Notes under the pieces: generated by a model
Database searches by the model: none
The model's input: only the letters and a program-made list of their open reading frames with translations
Told to the model about the DNA's origin: nothing
Part shown: positions 1 through 7,580 of the stretch, in pieces
Numbering within the stretch: position 1 is the stretch's first letter
Layout of the letters: every line of letters begins with the position of its first letter
Program-made: the position numbers and the translations under genes
Assembly: GCF_009725165.1 (NCBI RefSeq)
Contig: NZ_WNZW01000003.1
Location: 1 to 64,000 of the forward strand
Length of the DNA: 64,000 bases
Reading direction: 5' to 3'
Origin: Paenibacillus woosongensis
Lineage (GTDB): Bacteria; Bacillota; Bacilli; Paenibacillales; Paenibacillaceae

Positions 1-680
1 GCGAGGCGGCCAGCGGCATGCTGCAGGCCGCCAGCACGGGCGCAGCCCCGGGCGGCGCAGGCCAGGCCGCCGGGGCGCTGGCGCATGGCGCTGCCGCTGC
101 ACAGCAGGCCGGCGTTCTGCCAGAGGCGGCGGCCCGCGAGACGCTGAAGGGCGTGCTGCTGCAATTGCTAGCTGCGGACGACGTGCCGGCACCGCTGCAG
201 GAGGCCGCACGCCAGCTCGTACATCAGCTGACTGGACAGCAGCTGCTGCTGAATACGGATCGTACTGCGCCTTTTGCACAGGTGACGCTGTTCCTGCCCT
301 TTATTGGAGAGGACGGCGAACAGACTGCGGCCGTTCATATCGAATCCCGCCGCGGCCGCAAAGGGGAGCTGGATGCGGCCAATTGCCGGCTCTGGTTCGA
401 TCTGCAAATGAAATCGCTTGGCTTGATCATGCTGGACGTCCAGGTGCTGGACAAGAAGGTCATGTTGAAAATTTATGCCGAAGCGGAGACGACCGGGCAG
501 TTCCTCGAATCCCGGGAGGAGGAGGTTCAGGAGGCGCTGCAAACAGCCGGTTACCAGCTGGTATCTCTGAAGAGCGGCCTTCTGCCTTCCGTAGAACCTG
601 AAACGATGGGCGCAAATGAGCCGGGTTCCCCATTTTCGTATACGCCGACGACCTATAAAGGGGTGGATTATCGGATATGA
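1..680 (+). CDS. Flagellar hook-length control-like protein, C-terminal part (YlqG-like)
   Basis: The reading frame is open to the left edge, so the true start lies outside the window; 226 codons are visible. An Ala/Gly-rich low-complexity stretch is followed by a compact alpha/beta domain (about residues 75-200) with the beta-strand pattern of the flagellar hook-length control C-terminal domain (VTLFLPF, LWFDLQMKSLG, VMLKIYAE). In Bacillales a gene of this type (ylqG) lies between rnhB and ylqH, as here. It overlaps the next gene by an ATGA, so the two are translationally coupled. Function is not established; the assignment rests on context and domain character. Confidence 0.65.
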   Translation, partial: EAASGMLQAASTGAAPGGAGQAAGALAHGAAAAQQAGVLPEAAARETLKGVLLQLLAADDVPAPLQEAARQLVHQLTGQQLLLNTDRTAPFAQVTLFLPFIGEDGEQTAAVHIESRRGRKGELDAANCRLWFDLQMKSLGLIMLDVQVLDKKVMLKIYAEAETTGQFLESREEEVQEALQTAGYQLVSLKSGLLPSVEPETMGANEPGSPFSYTPTTYKGVDYRI

Positions 681-988
681 GTGAGAGCAGTGAAGATCAG
701 CGCCCCTACCAAATCAGAAAAGCCGTCGCCCTCAAATACGATCCATCCCAAAGCGACGCGCCGGTCGTCGCGGCCAAAGGGAGCGGCTATCTGGCCGATC
801 AAATACTGGAGAAGGCCAAAGAGCACGGCGTGCCCGTACAGGAGGATGCCGCACTTGTAGAAGTGCTCTCCAAACTGGATCTGGATCAGCAGATTCCTCC
901 AGAGCTGTACACGCTGGTAGCCGAAATACTTAGCTTTATATACCGTTCAGATAAAATGGCGGAGAAGGGGATTTCCCATGAATATTGA
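677..988 (+). CDS. ylqH: FlhB-like cytoplasmic-domain stub protein (YlqH)
   Basis: A 103-aa protein matching the cytoplasmic domain of the flagellar/type III export switch FlhB: AVALKYDPSQSDAPVVAAKG, then a helical part ending in LYTLVAEILSFIYR. It has no membrane segments, and the autocleavage NPTH motif that precedes AVAL in true FlhB is absent (PYQIRK instead), so it is a stand-alone homologue. The start codon overlaps the previous stop (ATGA). Same position as B. subtilis ylqH, just before sucC there; here yraN and comM intervene. Confidence 0.8.
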   Translation: MSESSEDQRPYQIRKAVALKYDPSQSDAPVVAAKGSGYLADQILEKAKEHGVPVQEDAALVEVLSKLDLDQQIPPELYTLVAEILSFIYRSDKMAEKGISHEY

Positions 989-1376
989 CCCAAATGGCAA
1001 GCGCATACGCCCTTTGGATGGGAGAAAAGCAAGAGGGCGATTGGCCGAAGAAGCCGGAGCACGCTATTTGCAGGCACAAGGTTACGAACTGCTTGAGCGC
1101 AATTGGCGCTGCCGTTCAGGAGAAATCGACATCATCGCAAAACAAGAGGGTGTAATTGTAATCATAGAAGTGAGAAGCCGAAGTGTACATAATGAACAGT
1201 TCGGGACGCCGGCGGAATCTATCACACCCCGTAAAATGAAACAAATCAGAGAGACTGCTGCCGTATATCTGCACAGGACACAGCAATATAACGAGCGGGT
1301 TCGCTTCGACGTTCTGGCCTTGCAGATGAGAGGGAATGAGATGATTTCCATTGAGCACATCCCTGCTGCTTTCTAA
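978..1376 (+). CDS. yraN: YraN/UPF0102 family nuclease-fold protein
   Basis: 132 aa with the family signature: G-x-x-A-E-x-x-A-x-x-Y-L followed by LLERNWRCRSGEIDIIAKQEG and VIIEVRSRS. The E-D-EVR residues form a restriction-endonuclease-like active site in this family; the cellular role is not well established. The start overlaps ylqH by 11 bp. In many genomes yraN sits beside comM/yifB, as it does here. Confidence 0.85.
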   Translation: MNIDPNGKRIRPLDGRKARGRLAEEAGARYLQAQGYELLERNWRCRSGEIDIIAKQEGVIVIIEVRSRSVHNEQFGTPAESITPRKMKQIRETAAVYLHRTQQYNERVRFDVLALQMRGNEMISIEHIPAAF

Positions 1377-1454
1377 TAAGATACATCCTGCGACCCTTGA
1401 ACATCAGCGAGCTAGAACGCATTTAACGGCAGATTGCTTTGTCTTACAGAATGA

Positions 1455-1536
1455 AAACCATATAGCCTTGCTGTCATAGCATGGGTGAGAGATCAGATTC
1501 CTCGAACCCATCTGAAGACGGCAAGGCTATGTTTTA
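1455..1536. terminator. Bidirectional terminator between yraN and comM
   Basis: Arms ATAGCCTTGCTGTC (1462-1475) and GACGGCAAGGCTAT (1517-1530) pair almost fully, with an inner ATGGGT/ACCCAT pair. A-rich sequence lies on the left and T-rich on the right, so it can end both convergent genes. Confidence 0.75.
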
Positions 1537-1553
1537 TTTATAGATAAACCGAT

Positions 1554-2044
1554 TTATCCATTCGCATCGGCGATTCTATGATCAAGCTGGCGGTACTGAA
1601 TCGCTTCGGCGACATGACCACCAGAAATGCAGTCGGCCCCTTTCAAATCCGCGATCGTGCGGGACAGCTTGATGATACGGTCGTAGGCGCGCATACTGAG
1701 GCCGATTGATTGAAAAGTGGCTTCCAGCAGCTGCACTGCTTCCCGGTTTAACCGCGCATATTTCCGCAGCAGTTTGCCGCTTAGCTCGCTATTGCAGGAG
1801 ATCTCCAGCCCTTTGTAACGCTGCTGCTGCAGCTCCTGTGCATAAAGCACTGCTTTTCTCATTTCTGCCGAGCTAAGGGGCTGTTTATCGTTCAGCCAAT
1901 TTGCCGGCAGTGGAACTTCAACATGCATGTCGATACGATCCAGCAGAGGGCCGGAAATACGCTCCCGGTATTGGGCTACCCGATAGGGGCTGCAGGTACA
2001 GCGCGGGAGCGGCGGCTGGCCTCCAAAAAATCCGCACGGACAAG
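1554..2044 (-). pseudogene. comM: comM/yifB 3' fragment, separated from its 5' part by the prophage
   Basis: Read on the minus strand from the att core, the frame gives CG-FFGGQPPLPRCTCSPYRV, then YRERISGPLLDRIDMHVEV and the C-terminal Mg-chelatase domain, ending at a TAA at 1554. This is the part of YifB/ComM after the conserved NPCPCG. The rest of the gene is at 54566-55693, and joining the two at the 14-bp core restores a continuous frame of about 534 codons. In the lysogen this fragment has no start of its own and follows the integrase gene. ComM is a hexameric branch-migration helicase in natural transformation, so the lysogen should lack it. Confidence 0.93.
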
Positions 2045-3700
2045 CGTGTCGTCAGTACCTTTGGGGCTTTCAAAGCTATATTGCACTTTAACCTCAGCCT
2101 TACGCTTTTGAGGGCTACCGTCTGGCGGCTGAATAGTGTATACAGTGATTTTATTCACCAAGGTTTTAACGATCTGCCGTTTAGTTTCGTATGATGGATC
2201 CTTATCGATCTTAGATCTAAAATCTAGTAGTAACTTTTCCGCATTGCGAAATTGCACTGTAACTAGCTCATCTGCATTAAGCAATGCATTAAGTTGCTTA
2301 ATTCGTTTTTCTAAATTCATACTTTCTTCCATGATCTCTTGCAGCTGTTTTTCAACGTCTGCTGCAGTGATCATTTTTTGTCTATACAGGCTCAAAATGC
2401 TTTGTCGTTCATTCTCTTTATCTTCCAAGCTTTTAACTACTAGATCAATTTCGTGGAAGTACTCATTTCTTAGGCTTCGTTTAACGTTCATTCCTTCCTG
2501 CAGCTCCTTAATTGCATCACCTGGGTTTAAGATAAAGTTTACGCATTCAGCCCACACCATCTCTTCGATCCACTCACCTGGAATATTTTTAGATCGGCAC
2601 TTTTCGTGTGAAGGTCCTTTATAAGCGCTTTTTCCGGTACAAACGTAGAAGGCCTTCATTGGCCGACTGCCATCGCTAGACTTAGAACCTGTTGAGTAGG
2701 ATGTACCAACATACGTACGACCGCAGCAACCACATTTAATAATACCTCGAAGCAAATATTTCCTTGTCGCATTACGTACCCCTTCTAGTTGATTCTCACG
2801 AAGTGTTTCTTGAGCAACATCCCAGACCGTTTCTGACACAATAGCAGGAACTTCTCTCCGAATAATTTCACGATCTTTCTTGGAACGCTTGCCATAATCG
2901 TGTATCCCTTTATATGTTGAGTTTTTAATGATTGAGCCAACTCTCCCAGGATACCAGATTCCAGCTGTATTCACTTTTCGTTTGCCTCTATCCTTAACTT
3001 TACGCTTATTTACTACATAAGATGGAGGAATATTTAAAGCATTAAGGTAGTCGGCAACTTGAATCGTAGTCATCTTTTGATCTGCTATTAGATGATAAAC
3101 CAACCGAACGACCCCGGCCTCTGACAAATCTTCGTTACCAGGAAGCGGATCTTCATTAACTTCCAAAAAACCTTCCGCATCCACCCTATATCCATATGGC
3201 ACAATACCACCCAGCCATTTGCCTAGTCGAGCGTGCCGATTAGCACCATGCCATAGTGTCTCGACCAGAGTATCGCGATCAAATTCAGCTTGTCCAGCTA
3301 GGAGAGTTATTACAAATCGCCCCATAGGGGTGCTGGTATCAAATGGCTCGGTCATCGACTTAATAGTCACACCGTATTCTTCTAACTGATATATAGCATC
3401 TAGAGTAATCCTTGCTTTACGACCGAGGCGCTTCATATTGTAGATAAGAACTGTTTTGAATTTCCCTGCCTTTGCATCTTCTAACAATCGCTGTCCTTCT
3501 GGGCGATCCGCCAGGGGGATTGTCCCAGTTACACCATCATCTTTATACCAATCCACAATGTTTAATCCATGTAAATCACAGTATTTTATAGCAAATTCAA
3601 TTTGGCTTTGGATGGTTTCACGTTCTTGTTGGTCATCACTGGAAACTCGTGGATAAACAGCAACATCTTCAACTTTATTTAATTCAGGAAAATTAATCAT
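1976..3700 (-). CDS. Large serine recombinase (phage integrase)
   Basis: 574 aa. N-terminal resolvase domain with YPRVSSDDQ (catalytic Ser about residue 20, Arg18), YNMKRLGRKA, TPMGRFVITLLAGQAEFDRD; then a recombinase domain, a zinc ribbon (CGCCG ... YVCTGK ... C, about residues 320-375) and a long coiled coil, as in phiC31/A118-type integrases. The start ATG at 3700 has an AGGAGG site. The last 17-22 codons lie beyond the att core and are host comM DNA read in another frame (stop TAG at 1976-1978). In the circular phage the ORF continues in frame through attP into the HTH gene at 54519-54115. Integrates and, with a directionality factor, excises the prophage. Confidence 0.95.
   Translation of the reverse strand: MINFPELNKVEDVAVYPRVSSDDQQERETIQSQIEFAIKYCDLHGLNIVDWYKDDGVTGTIPLADRPEGQRLLEDAKAGKFKTVLIYNMKRLGRKARITLDAIYQLEEYGVTIKSMTEPFDTSTPMGRFVITLLAGQAEFDRDTLVETLWHGANRHARLGKWLGGIVPYGYRVDAEGFLEVNEDPLPGNEDLSEAGVVRLVYHLIADQKMTTIQVADYLNALNIPPSYVVNKRKVKDRGKRKVNTAGIWYPGRVGSIIKNSTYKGIHDYGKRSKKDREIIRREVPAIVSETVWDVAQETLRENQLEGVRNATRKYLLRGIIKCGCCGRTYVGTSYSTGSKSSDGSRPMKAFYVCTGKSAYKGPSHEKCRSKNIPGEWIEEMVWAECVNFILNPGDAIKELQEGMNVKRSLRNEYFHEIDLVVKSLEDKENERQSILSLYRQKMITAADVEKQLQEIMEESMNLEKRIKQLNALLNADELVTVQFRNAEKLLLDFRSKIDKDPSYETKRQIVKTLVNKITVYTIQPPDGSPQKRKAEVKVQYSFESPKGTDDTLVRADFLEASRRSRAVPAAPIG
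2031..2044. repeat. Prophage attachment core next to the integrase (14-bp direct repeat, copy 1)
   Basis: TCCGCACGGACAAG occurs here and at 54566-54579. Left flank CCAAAAAA is comM; right flank CGTGTCG is phage. It encodes part of CPCG in comM and LVRAD in the integrase frame. Swapping flanks rebuilds comM, which fixes this as the integration crossover region. Confidence 0.93.
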
Positions 3701-3745
3701 TCTTAAATCCTCCTAAAGATATTTACAAGTTAAGTAACGGAAAAA

Positions 3746-4375
3746 TCACAGCAGTCCTTTGTCTCTGTAACCAGGCATACCTTTCGCCAGCAGTTGCCGG
3801 TTTAGTTGCTTTAAAATTCGCTGTGTCTCGGGAGACCAAGTTGGCTGCCGATTCTTCCTGTGGTTGGTTAATTCCTGGCTTCTGCGTTCGGCGGCCAAGC
3901 TCCCATTCATTTCTCGTCTATATATTTGTTCTAACCGCTGTTCAGCTAAATCCAGTGTGACATTAAACGTCTCTGATACTAGATGGAGAGCATCCCACTT
4001 ACGATCAGGGAGCTCCAACTGACTAAACATATAGAAGGGCATGGTTGCGTATAAGACAAAAGCTTCTGCTTCAAACTCCTGCGCTTGTTCAAAGAGTTCA
4101 GGCATATAGCGTTGATCGCCGGCATGCCTAAGTACGTGACATAGTTCGTGGAAAAAAACTGTACGTGCCCTGGCATCCGAGGCTCGCTTGTCTATAAAAA
4201 TGACTCGCAGCTCGTTGTCGGAAAATGATGGTGAGTCAGAAAACAAAAGTTTCACGTCGAATGCTTCAGCAATACATTCAAGGTCGTATAGATCTGCAGG
4301 CGTAAAAATTCTATTTTCAAGCAACATGCTTGATATCCATTGTTCTAAGTTAGTTTCTTTATAAAATGTAAACAT
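3746..4375 (-). CDS. ImmA/IrrE-type metalloprotease
   Basis: 209 aa. HELCH (residues 76-80) is the zinc HExxH motif, with a downstream Glu-rich helix (EFEAEAFVLYA) providing the third ligand typical of ImmA/IrrE proteins. In ICEBs1 and many Gram-positive prophages such proteases cleave the immunity repressor after DNA damage. I chose ATG 4375, 6 nt after AGAGGTGAT, over an upstream GTG (4384). A LexA-type box lies about 20-30 bp upstream, suggesting SOS-induced expression; the likely substrate is the Xre repressor at 6634-6975 or the HTH protein at 54115. Confidence 0.88.
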   Translation of the reverse strand: MFTFYKETNLEQWISSMLLENRIFTPADLYDLECIAEAFDVKLLFSDSPSFSDNELRVIFIDKRASDARARTVFFHELCHVLRHAGDQRYMPELFEQAQEFEAEAFVLYATMPFYMFSQLELPDRKWDALHLVSETFNVTLDLAEQRLEQIYRREMNGSLAAERRSQELTNHRKNRQPTWSPETQRILKQLNRQLLAKGMPGYRDKGLL

Positions 4376-4393
4376 GAATATCACCTCTTGACG

Positions 4394-4407
4394 GGAATGT
4401 ACGTTCG
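4394..4407 (-). promoter_or_regulatory. LexA/SOS box upstream of the metalloprotease
   Basis: On the minus strand CGAACGTACATTCC matches the Bacillus LexA consensus CGAACRNRYGTTYC at all but one position. It lies directly upstream of the ribosome site of the protease gene. Confidence 0.7.
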
Positions 4408-4417
4408 GTTTTTGCGT

Positions 4418-4441
4418 GAAAAGAAAAGCCGTTTCCGGCTA
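4418..4441 (-). terminator. Terminator of the 48-codon gene
   Basis: Minus strand AGCCG-GAAA-CGGCT followed by TTTCTTTT, located between the small gene and the protease gene. Confidence 0.75.
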
Positions 4442-4460
4442 GAATAACTAGATGATCAGA

Positions 4461-4607
4461 TCACTTCTTTTTATCAGGATTCTTCGGCGGAGAGGATGCA
4501 ATTTTGACGATAAGTTCCGGATCGATGTTAACGCCTTGGGTTTTAATAATGACGGGTTCAGGCTTTGGATATTGTCCGGATCCTGTAAACACTCCGATTC
4601 TGATCAC
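4461..4607 (-). CDS. Small SOS-boxed prophage protein, 48 aa
   Basis: GTG start with GGAGGTG 6 nt upstream; ends SSPPKNPDKKK. It contains GVFTGSGQYPKPEPVIIK and INIDPEL-like sequence and a basic tail; no family recognised. It is a monocistron with its own LexA-type box (4627-4640) and its own terminator, between the integrase/protease and the next gene. Position and inferred SOS control would suit a recombination directionality factor or an antirepressor, but this is inference only. Confidence 0.65.
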   Translation of the reverse strand: MIRIGVFTGSGQYPKPEPVIIKTQGVNIDPELIVKIASSPPKNPDKKK

Positions 4608-4626
4608 AGAAAACACCTCCATGAAG

Positions 4627-4640
4627 GGAATGTACGTTCG
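4627..4640 (-). promoter_or_regulatory. Second LexA/SOS box, upstream of the 48-aa gene
   Basis: Identical 14-mer (minus CGAACGTACATTCC) to the box at 4394-4407, inside a longer imperfect direct repeat of the whole terminator-operator spacer. Confidence 0.7.
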
Positions 4641-4649
4641 ATTTTTGTA

Positions 4650-4675
4650 TAAAAATAAAAGCCATTGCTGGCTAG
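4650..4675 (-). terminator. Terminator after the 155-aa gene
   Basis: Minus strand GCCA-GCAA-TGGC followed by TTTTATTTTT, immediately downstream of the stop at 4678. Confidence 0.7.
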
Positions 4676-4677
4676 TT

Positions 4678-5145
4678 TTATTTTTGGTTATATAATTGCA
4701 ATTCCAGTTTTGCTTTGAGAGCTACAGTTTCTTCTATGAAACTAAAACATGGATTTTTTGAATTGTGACAGTGCTCCCACATATCATCAAAGTATAACTT
4801 ACCACCTTTTCCCTTGCTGTAACAAAATTTACGTGCACGCTCAAATGTTGAAATTGCCAGTTCACATTGCTTAATTTTATCTTCAACAGTTTGACAAGAT
4901 TTAATCTTGGAAACCGACTCATATATAGAATCTTCAAATTGTGAGACTTCCGATTGGTATTTTCGAGAAAAGTTAAAAGCTAAATCTTCTTCGCGCTCAG
5001 TTCTATGAAATTTCGGGTTAAGACTATTTTTTTCTGAAATTTCAGCATTTTCAAGCCCCTTTATTATTAACGCTGGAATGTCATTTTCAAGAATTGGGCT
5101 ACCGTCTTTCTTTCCCCATAGGGTATTACTAATTTTTTTTAACAT
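4678..5145 (-). CDS. Hypothetical prophage protein, 155 aa
   Basis: Soluble, charged and helical; no recognised domain. A Cys/His cluster occurs near the C-terminus (FCYSKGKGGK, MWEHCHNSKNPC), possibly metal binding. AT-rich. Ends at a terminator before the SOS-boxed genes; about 50 bp separates it from the coiled-coil gene upstream. Confidence 0.65.
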   Translation of the reverse strand: MLKKISNTLWGKKDGSPILENDIPALIIKGLENAEISEKNSLNPKFHRTEREEDLAFNFSRKYQSEVSQFEDSIYESVSKIKSCQTVEDKIKQCELAISTFERARKFCYSKGKGGKLYFDDMWEHCHNSKNPCFSFIEETVALKAKLELQLYNQK

Positions 5146-5198
5146 TATGAATCATCCCACCAAATAAATCCTCATCGGCTGAGGGACTTGCTCTTGCA

Positions 5199-5501
5199 TC
5201 AACGATTTTTTAATTTGTCGACTTCCAGTTCGAGATCCGCGATACGATGATTTAGGAAACGGACATCACCACGAATATCGGATAAGGTCTCATCCATTTT
5301 TTGCTCAATCCGAACAGTGCTGCCATGGATTTTATTCACATCCATCGCCAGTGCTTCCAGTTTGGCATCCGTTTCTTCTTGCCGATCGCGGATGGCAGTG
5401 GTAATTTGATGGAGTTCAGACTGGCCAGACTCGAGGCTGCCGAGACGTGTGTTCATAGATTTTAGCTCGTCTAAAATTTTAGTTAGGATTTGGTCGCTCA
5501 T
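5199..5501 (-). CDS. Coiled-coil hypothetical protein, 100 aa
   Basis: Almost entirely heptad-patterned (ILTKILDELKSMNTRLGSLE ... VRFLNHRIADLELEVDKLK), typical of small coiled-coil proteins in Bacillus/Paenibacillus prophage lysogeny modules. Its ATG overlaps the stop of the upstream SAP-domain gene (ATGA), so it is co-translated. No function assigned. Confidence 0.7.
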   Translation of the reverse strand: MSDQILTKILDELKSMNTRLGSLESGQSELHQITTAIRDRQEETDAKLEALAMDVNKIHGSTVRIEQKMDETLSDIRGDVRFLNHRIADLELEVDKLKNR

Positions 5502-6595
5502 AAGCGCACCTCCGGTTGCATCTTATCTTTCGATTTTAAATATCTATGCTTTGCGATTCGATAGATTTTTTTAAGTGAATCAATGTCTTTTTCTATCTCT
5601 AGTATAAGAATTTGATATGTCTCTTCCTTGGTAAACAAGTGGAAGGGCGCTTCGACTTGATCGATTGTCTCAAAATAAAGTCGCTGAAAATCATCTGTGT
5701 TTAGGTTAAGTTTCTTTTGAAAAGAAATTATTTTTGAGATAATACCAGGCGCTATAGTACAAAATGATTTCTCATACGGAAAAAAACCACGCTCGAAAAT
5801 ATACATGTAATTCAAATTAAAGTTGTTGTCCATCCCACTCAAATCAAAGAAACAAACAAGGAAGAGGTTTGTTAGTGATTCACGAAGATTCCCTTCTATA
5901 TACTGAATTACTGAAATGCTGTGGATATCGTTTCTGTAAAGTCCCCAATTGTTATTTAATTTATTTCTCTCTTTACGTTCATTCAATATTCTATAGGCAA
6001 TCTGAAATTTGTTATAAGAAGGTTCTTTCTTCTTTATTTGATCAGCTTCAAAAATTGTAATATTTGTTTTTGCTAAATGGCTATGGAAGAAAGGAACATG
6101 TTCGTTCTCATCTAATGTTCTTTTTGCCGTTTCGGATAATTCGTAAGTTTCTTCAGGGAAATGAAGATGAAGTTGTGATATTGATAAAGAACTCAACAAT
6201 CTGGAAATTAGTACTTTCTTAGTACCTGATACAGGGATATTCATTTTTTTCAACACTTCTTTTAAGTCAGAAACCGTTGAAGAATTTAAGTTGCTTTCAA
6301 TGTTATACGACTTGTTTATCAGACCAGAAAAAATAAGTTTGTTTAATAAATCATTTGGGTCAATTTCATATAGATAATTCCAAAAACCAGCGAATTGCAT
6401 TTCGCCTACTTTAGTCCCGCTGGCATAATGGAGCATGAGTATATCTACTGGTGTTAACTCGGATACGGAAAGTCTAGTTATTTTTTCAGATTGTTTCGTA
6501 ATATTATTTTCAGTCGGATTGTTTGTTGCGGCTTCTTCCTGGGAAGAATCCATTGCAGACTTTTTCTCGAAAAATCTAAACAATTTGGAAAACAT
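5498..6595 (-). CDS. SAP-domain hypothetical protein, 365 aa
   Basis: Around residues 90-130 the sequence TVSDLKEVLKKMNIPVSGTK then KVLISRLL is a SAP (SAF-A/B, Acinus, PIAS) helix-extended-loop-helix, a nucleic-acid-binding motif. The rest is helical, AT-rich and unrecognised. I chose ATG 6595, 7 nt after AGGGAG; an in-frame GTG at 6637 overlapping the repressor stop is possible. Lies in the repressor transcription unit, so probably expressed in the lysogen; a defence or exclusion role is possible but unproven. Confidence 0.7.
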   Translation of the reverse strand: MFSKLFRFFEKKSAMDSSQEEAATNNPTENNITKQSEKITRLSVSELTPVDILMLHYASGTKVGEMQFAGFWNYLYEIDPNDLLNKLIFSGLINKSYNIESNLNSSTVSDLKEVLKKMNIPVSGTKKVLISRLLSSLSISQLHLHFPEETYELSETAKRTLDENEHVPFFHSHLAKTNITIFEADQIKKKEPSYNKFQIAYRILNERKERNKLNNNWGLYRNDIHSISVIQYIEGNLRESLTNLFLVCFFDLSGMDNNFNLNYMYIFERGFFPYEKSFCTIAPGIISKIISFQKKLNLNTDDFQRLYFETIDQVEAPFHLFTKEETYQILILEIEKDIDSLKKIYRIAKHRYLKSKDKMQPEVRL

Positions 6596-6633
6596 ATTCG
6601 TCTCCCTTTCTCCCCATCGGCTGGAGTACTTGC

Positions 6634-6975
6634 TCACTTTTTCTCGTCGTTTTTCATCTTTTTGAGTTGCTCTCGATACGCCTTCAATGTGGCTTCCATA
6701 ACTGCAATTTCATCAGGCGTGTAATTTTTTGAGCCGCCGTAGAAGGACATATTCGTTTCGTAGCTATCTGGTTTATTTGTTCTACCATGTAAATAATCAG
6801 TAGTTACATTAAAATGATCAGCAATCTGATTTGTAAGTTTAAATGAAGGCTCCCTCTCATCTCGTTCATACATGCCTATTGCACTTTCACTGACCTTGAA
6901 CAACTTGGCAAGGTCTTTTTGCGTTAAGTTATTTTCTATACGTAAAGTTCTCAGTCTTTGACCGAAAGTAGCCAT
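6634..6975 (-). CDS. Xre-family immunity repressor
   Basis: 113 aa with an N-terminal HTH (FGQRLRTLRIENNLTQKDLA, then KLFKVSESAIGMYERDEREPS), the classical Cro/C1-type DNA-binding domain, and a short C-terminal helix without a LexA-type peptidase. Start ATG 6975 after GGGTGAT. It is divergent from the early genes and faces a four-site operator array. Inactivation would need another factor; the ImmA-like protease is the obvious candidate. Confidence 0.9.
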   Translation of the reverse strand: MATFGQRLRTLRIENNLTQKDLAKLFKVSESAIGMYERDEREPSFKLTNQIADHFNVTTDYLHGRTNKPDSYETNMSFYGGSKNYTPDEIAVMEATLKAYREQLKKMKNDEKK

Positions 6976-6998
6976 CAATTCATCACCCGATTATATTC

Positions 6999-7096
6999 TA
7001 ACACATAGCGTGTTATTTTTTAATGAAAGAACACAAAATGTGTTGACAACACAGAGCGTGCGGTGTATATTATGACTAACAACACAAAATGTGGTT
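6999..7096. promoter_or_regulatory. Operator array: four copies of AACACA-N3-TGTGTT type
   Basis: Sites at 6999-7015, 7030-7044, 7048-7061 and 7081-7095 share an AACACAnnnYGTG core; the second is a nearly perfect inverted repeat (AACACAAAATGTGTT). They cover the divergent repressor/Cro promoter region and overlap the -35, spacer and start region of the early promoter. Confidence 0.8.
7043..7071 (+). promoter_or_regulatory. Early lytic promoter
   Basis: TTGACA (7043-7048), 17-bp spacer, TATATT (7066-7071): near-consensus sigma-A promoter reading into the Cro-like gene, with operators overlapping it. Confidence 0.85.
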
Positions 7097-7118
7097 TTGC
7101 GGAGGGGTGGTGTATAAC

Positions 7119-7391
7119 TTGATCTTTGATATGAAGGAGCTAATCGCTAAAAGGTTAATCGAGCTTCGGGGCGCTGCTGGCAGAGAAGAGACTGCTAAAG
7201 CAATAAGAATTAGTGTAAGTGCGCTTCAAATGTATGAAAATGCTCAACGGATCCCTAAGGATGAAATAAAAGTGAGGATTGCAAATCACTACAAAAAAAC
7301 TGTACAAGAAATTTTTTTTGACCCAGAACCACACGAAACGTGCGGTGATGGTAGGCAATCCGCAACATCCGATCGAAAGGAGGTGGGGTGA
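7119..7391 (+). CDS. Cro-like HTH regulator, 90 aa
   Basis: First gene of the early operon. HTH pattern: RLIELRGAAGREETAKAIRI, then SVSALQMYENAQRIPKDEIK, then IANHYKKTVQEIFF, a Cro/C1-type fold. Start TTG 7119 follows GGAGGGGTGG; ATG 7131 is an alternative. Probably binds the same operator array as the repressor on the opposite strand. Confidence 0.8.
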   Translation: MIFDMKELIAKRLIELRGAAGREETAKAIRISVSALQMYENAQRIPKDEIKVRIANHYKKTVQEIFFDPEPHETCGDGRQSATSDRKEVG

Positions 7392-7394
7392 CAA

Positions 7395-7580
7395 GTGAAC
7401 GAGGAACGAATATCTATTCTCGTTGAACAACTTGCTGGTCTTAAACAATATGAGTGGTCAAGGATCAAGCAACAAGTTGACATGATGTTTAGTTCGAAAG
7501 CCGCCAAGGTGGAGCTTGACGACTTGTCCGAACTAAAAAGAAATTTGGAGATTGAGTTCAATCTTCGACGATTTGGATAA
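7395..7580 (+). CDS. Hypothetical early protein, 61 aa
   Basis: GTG start after AAAGGAGGTGG. Small helical protein (ILVEQLAGLKQYEWSRIKQQ...). Follows the Cro-like gene by 3 bp and overlaps the 3' end of a minus-strand gene by 23 bp. No function recognised. Confidence 0.6.
   Translation: MNEERISILVEQLAGLKQYEWSRIKQQVDMMFSSKAAKVELDDLSELKRNLEIEFNLRRFG

Noticed and set aside
2136..2624. 162-codon plus-strand ORF inside the integrase gene
   Set aside because: Antisense shadow of the integrase coiled-coil region; no ribosome site.
4461..4607. Arbitrium (AimP) signal-peptide gene
   Set aside because: No signal peptide and no adjacent AimR-type TPR receptor.
4452..4695. Plus-strand small ORFs
   Set aside because: No ribosome sites; they are shadows of the minus-strand 48-aa gene and its regulatory spacers.
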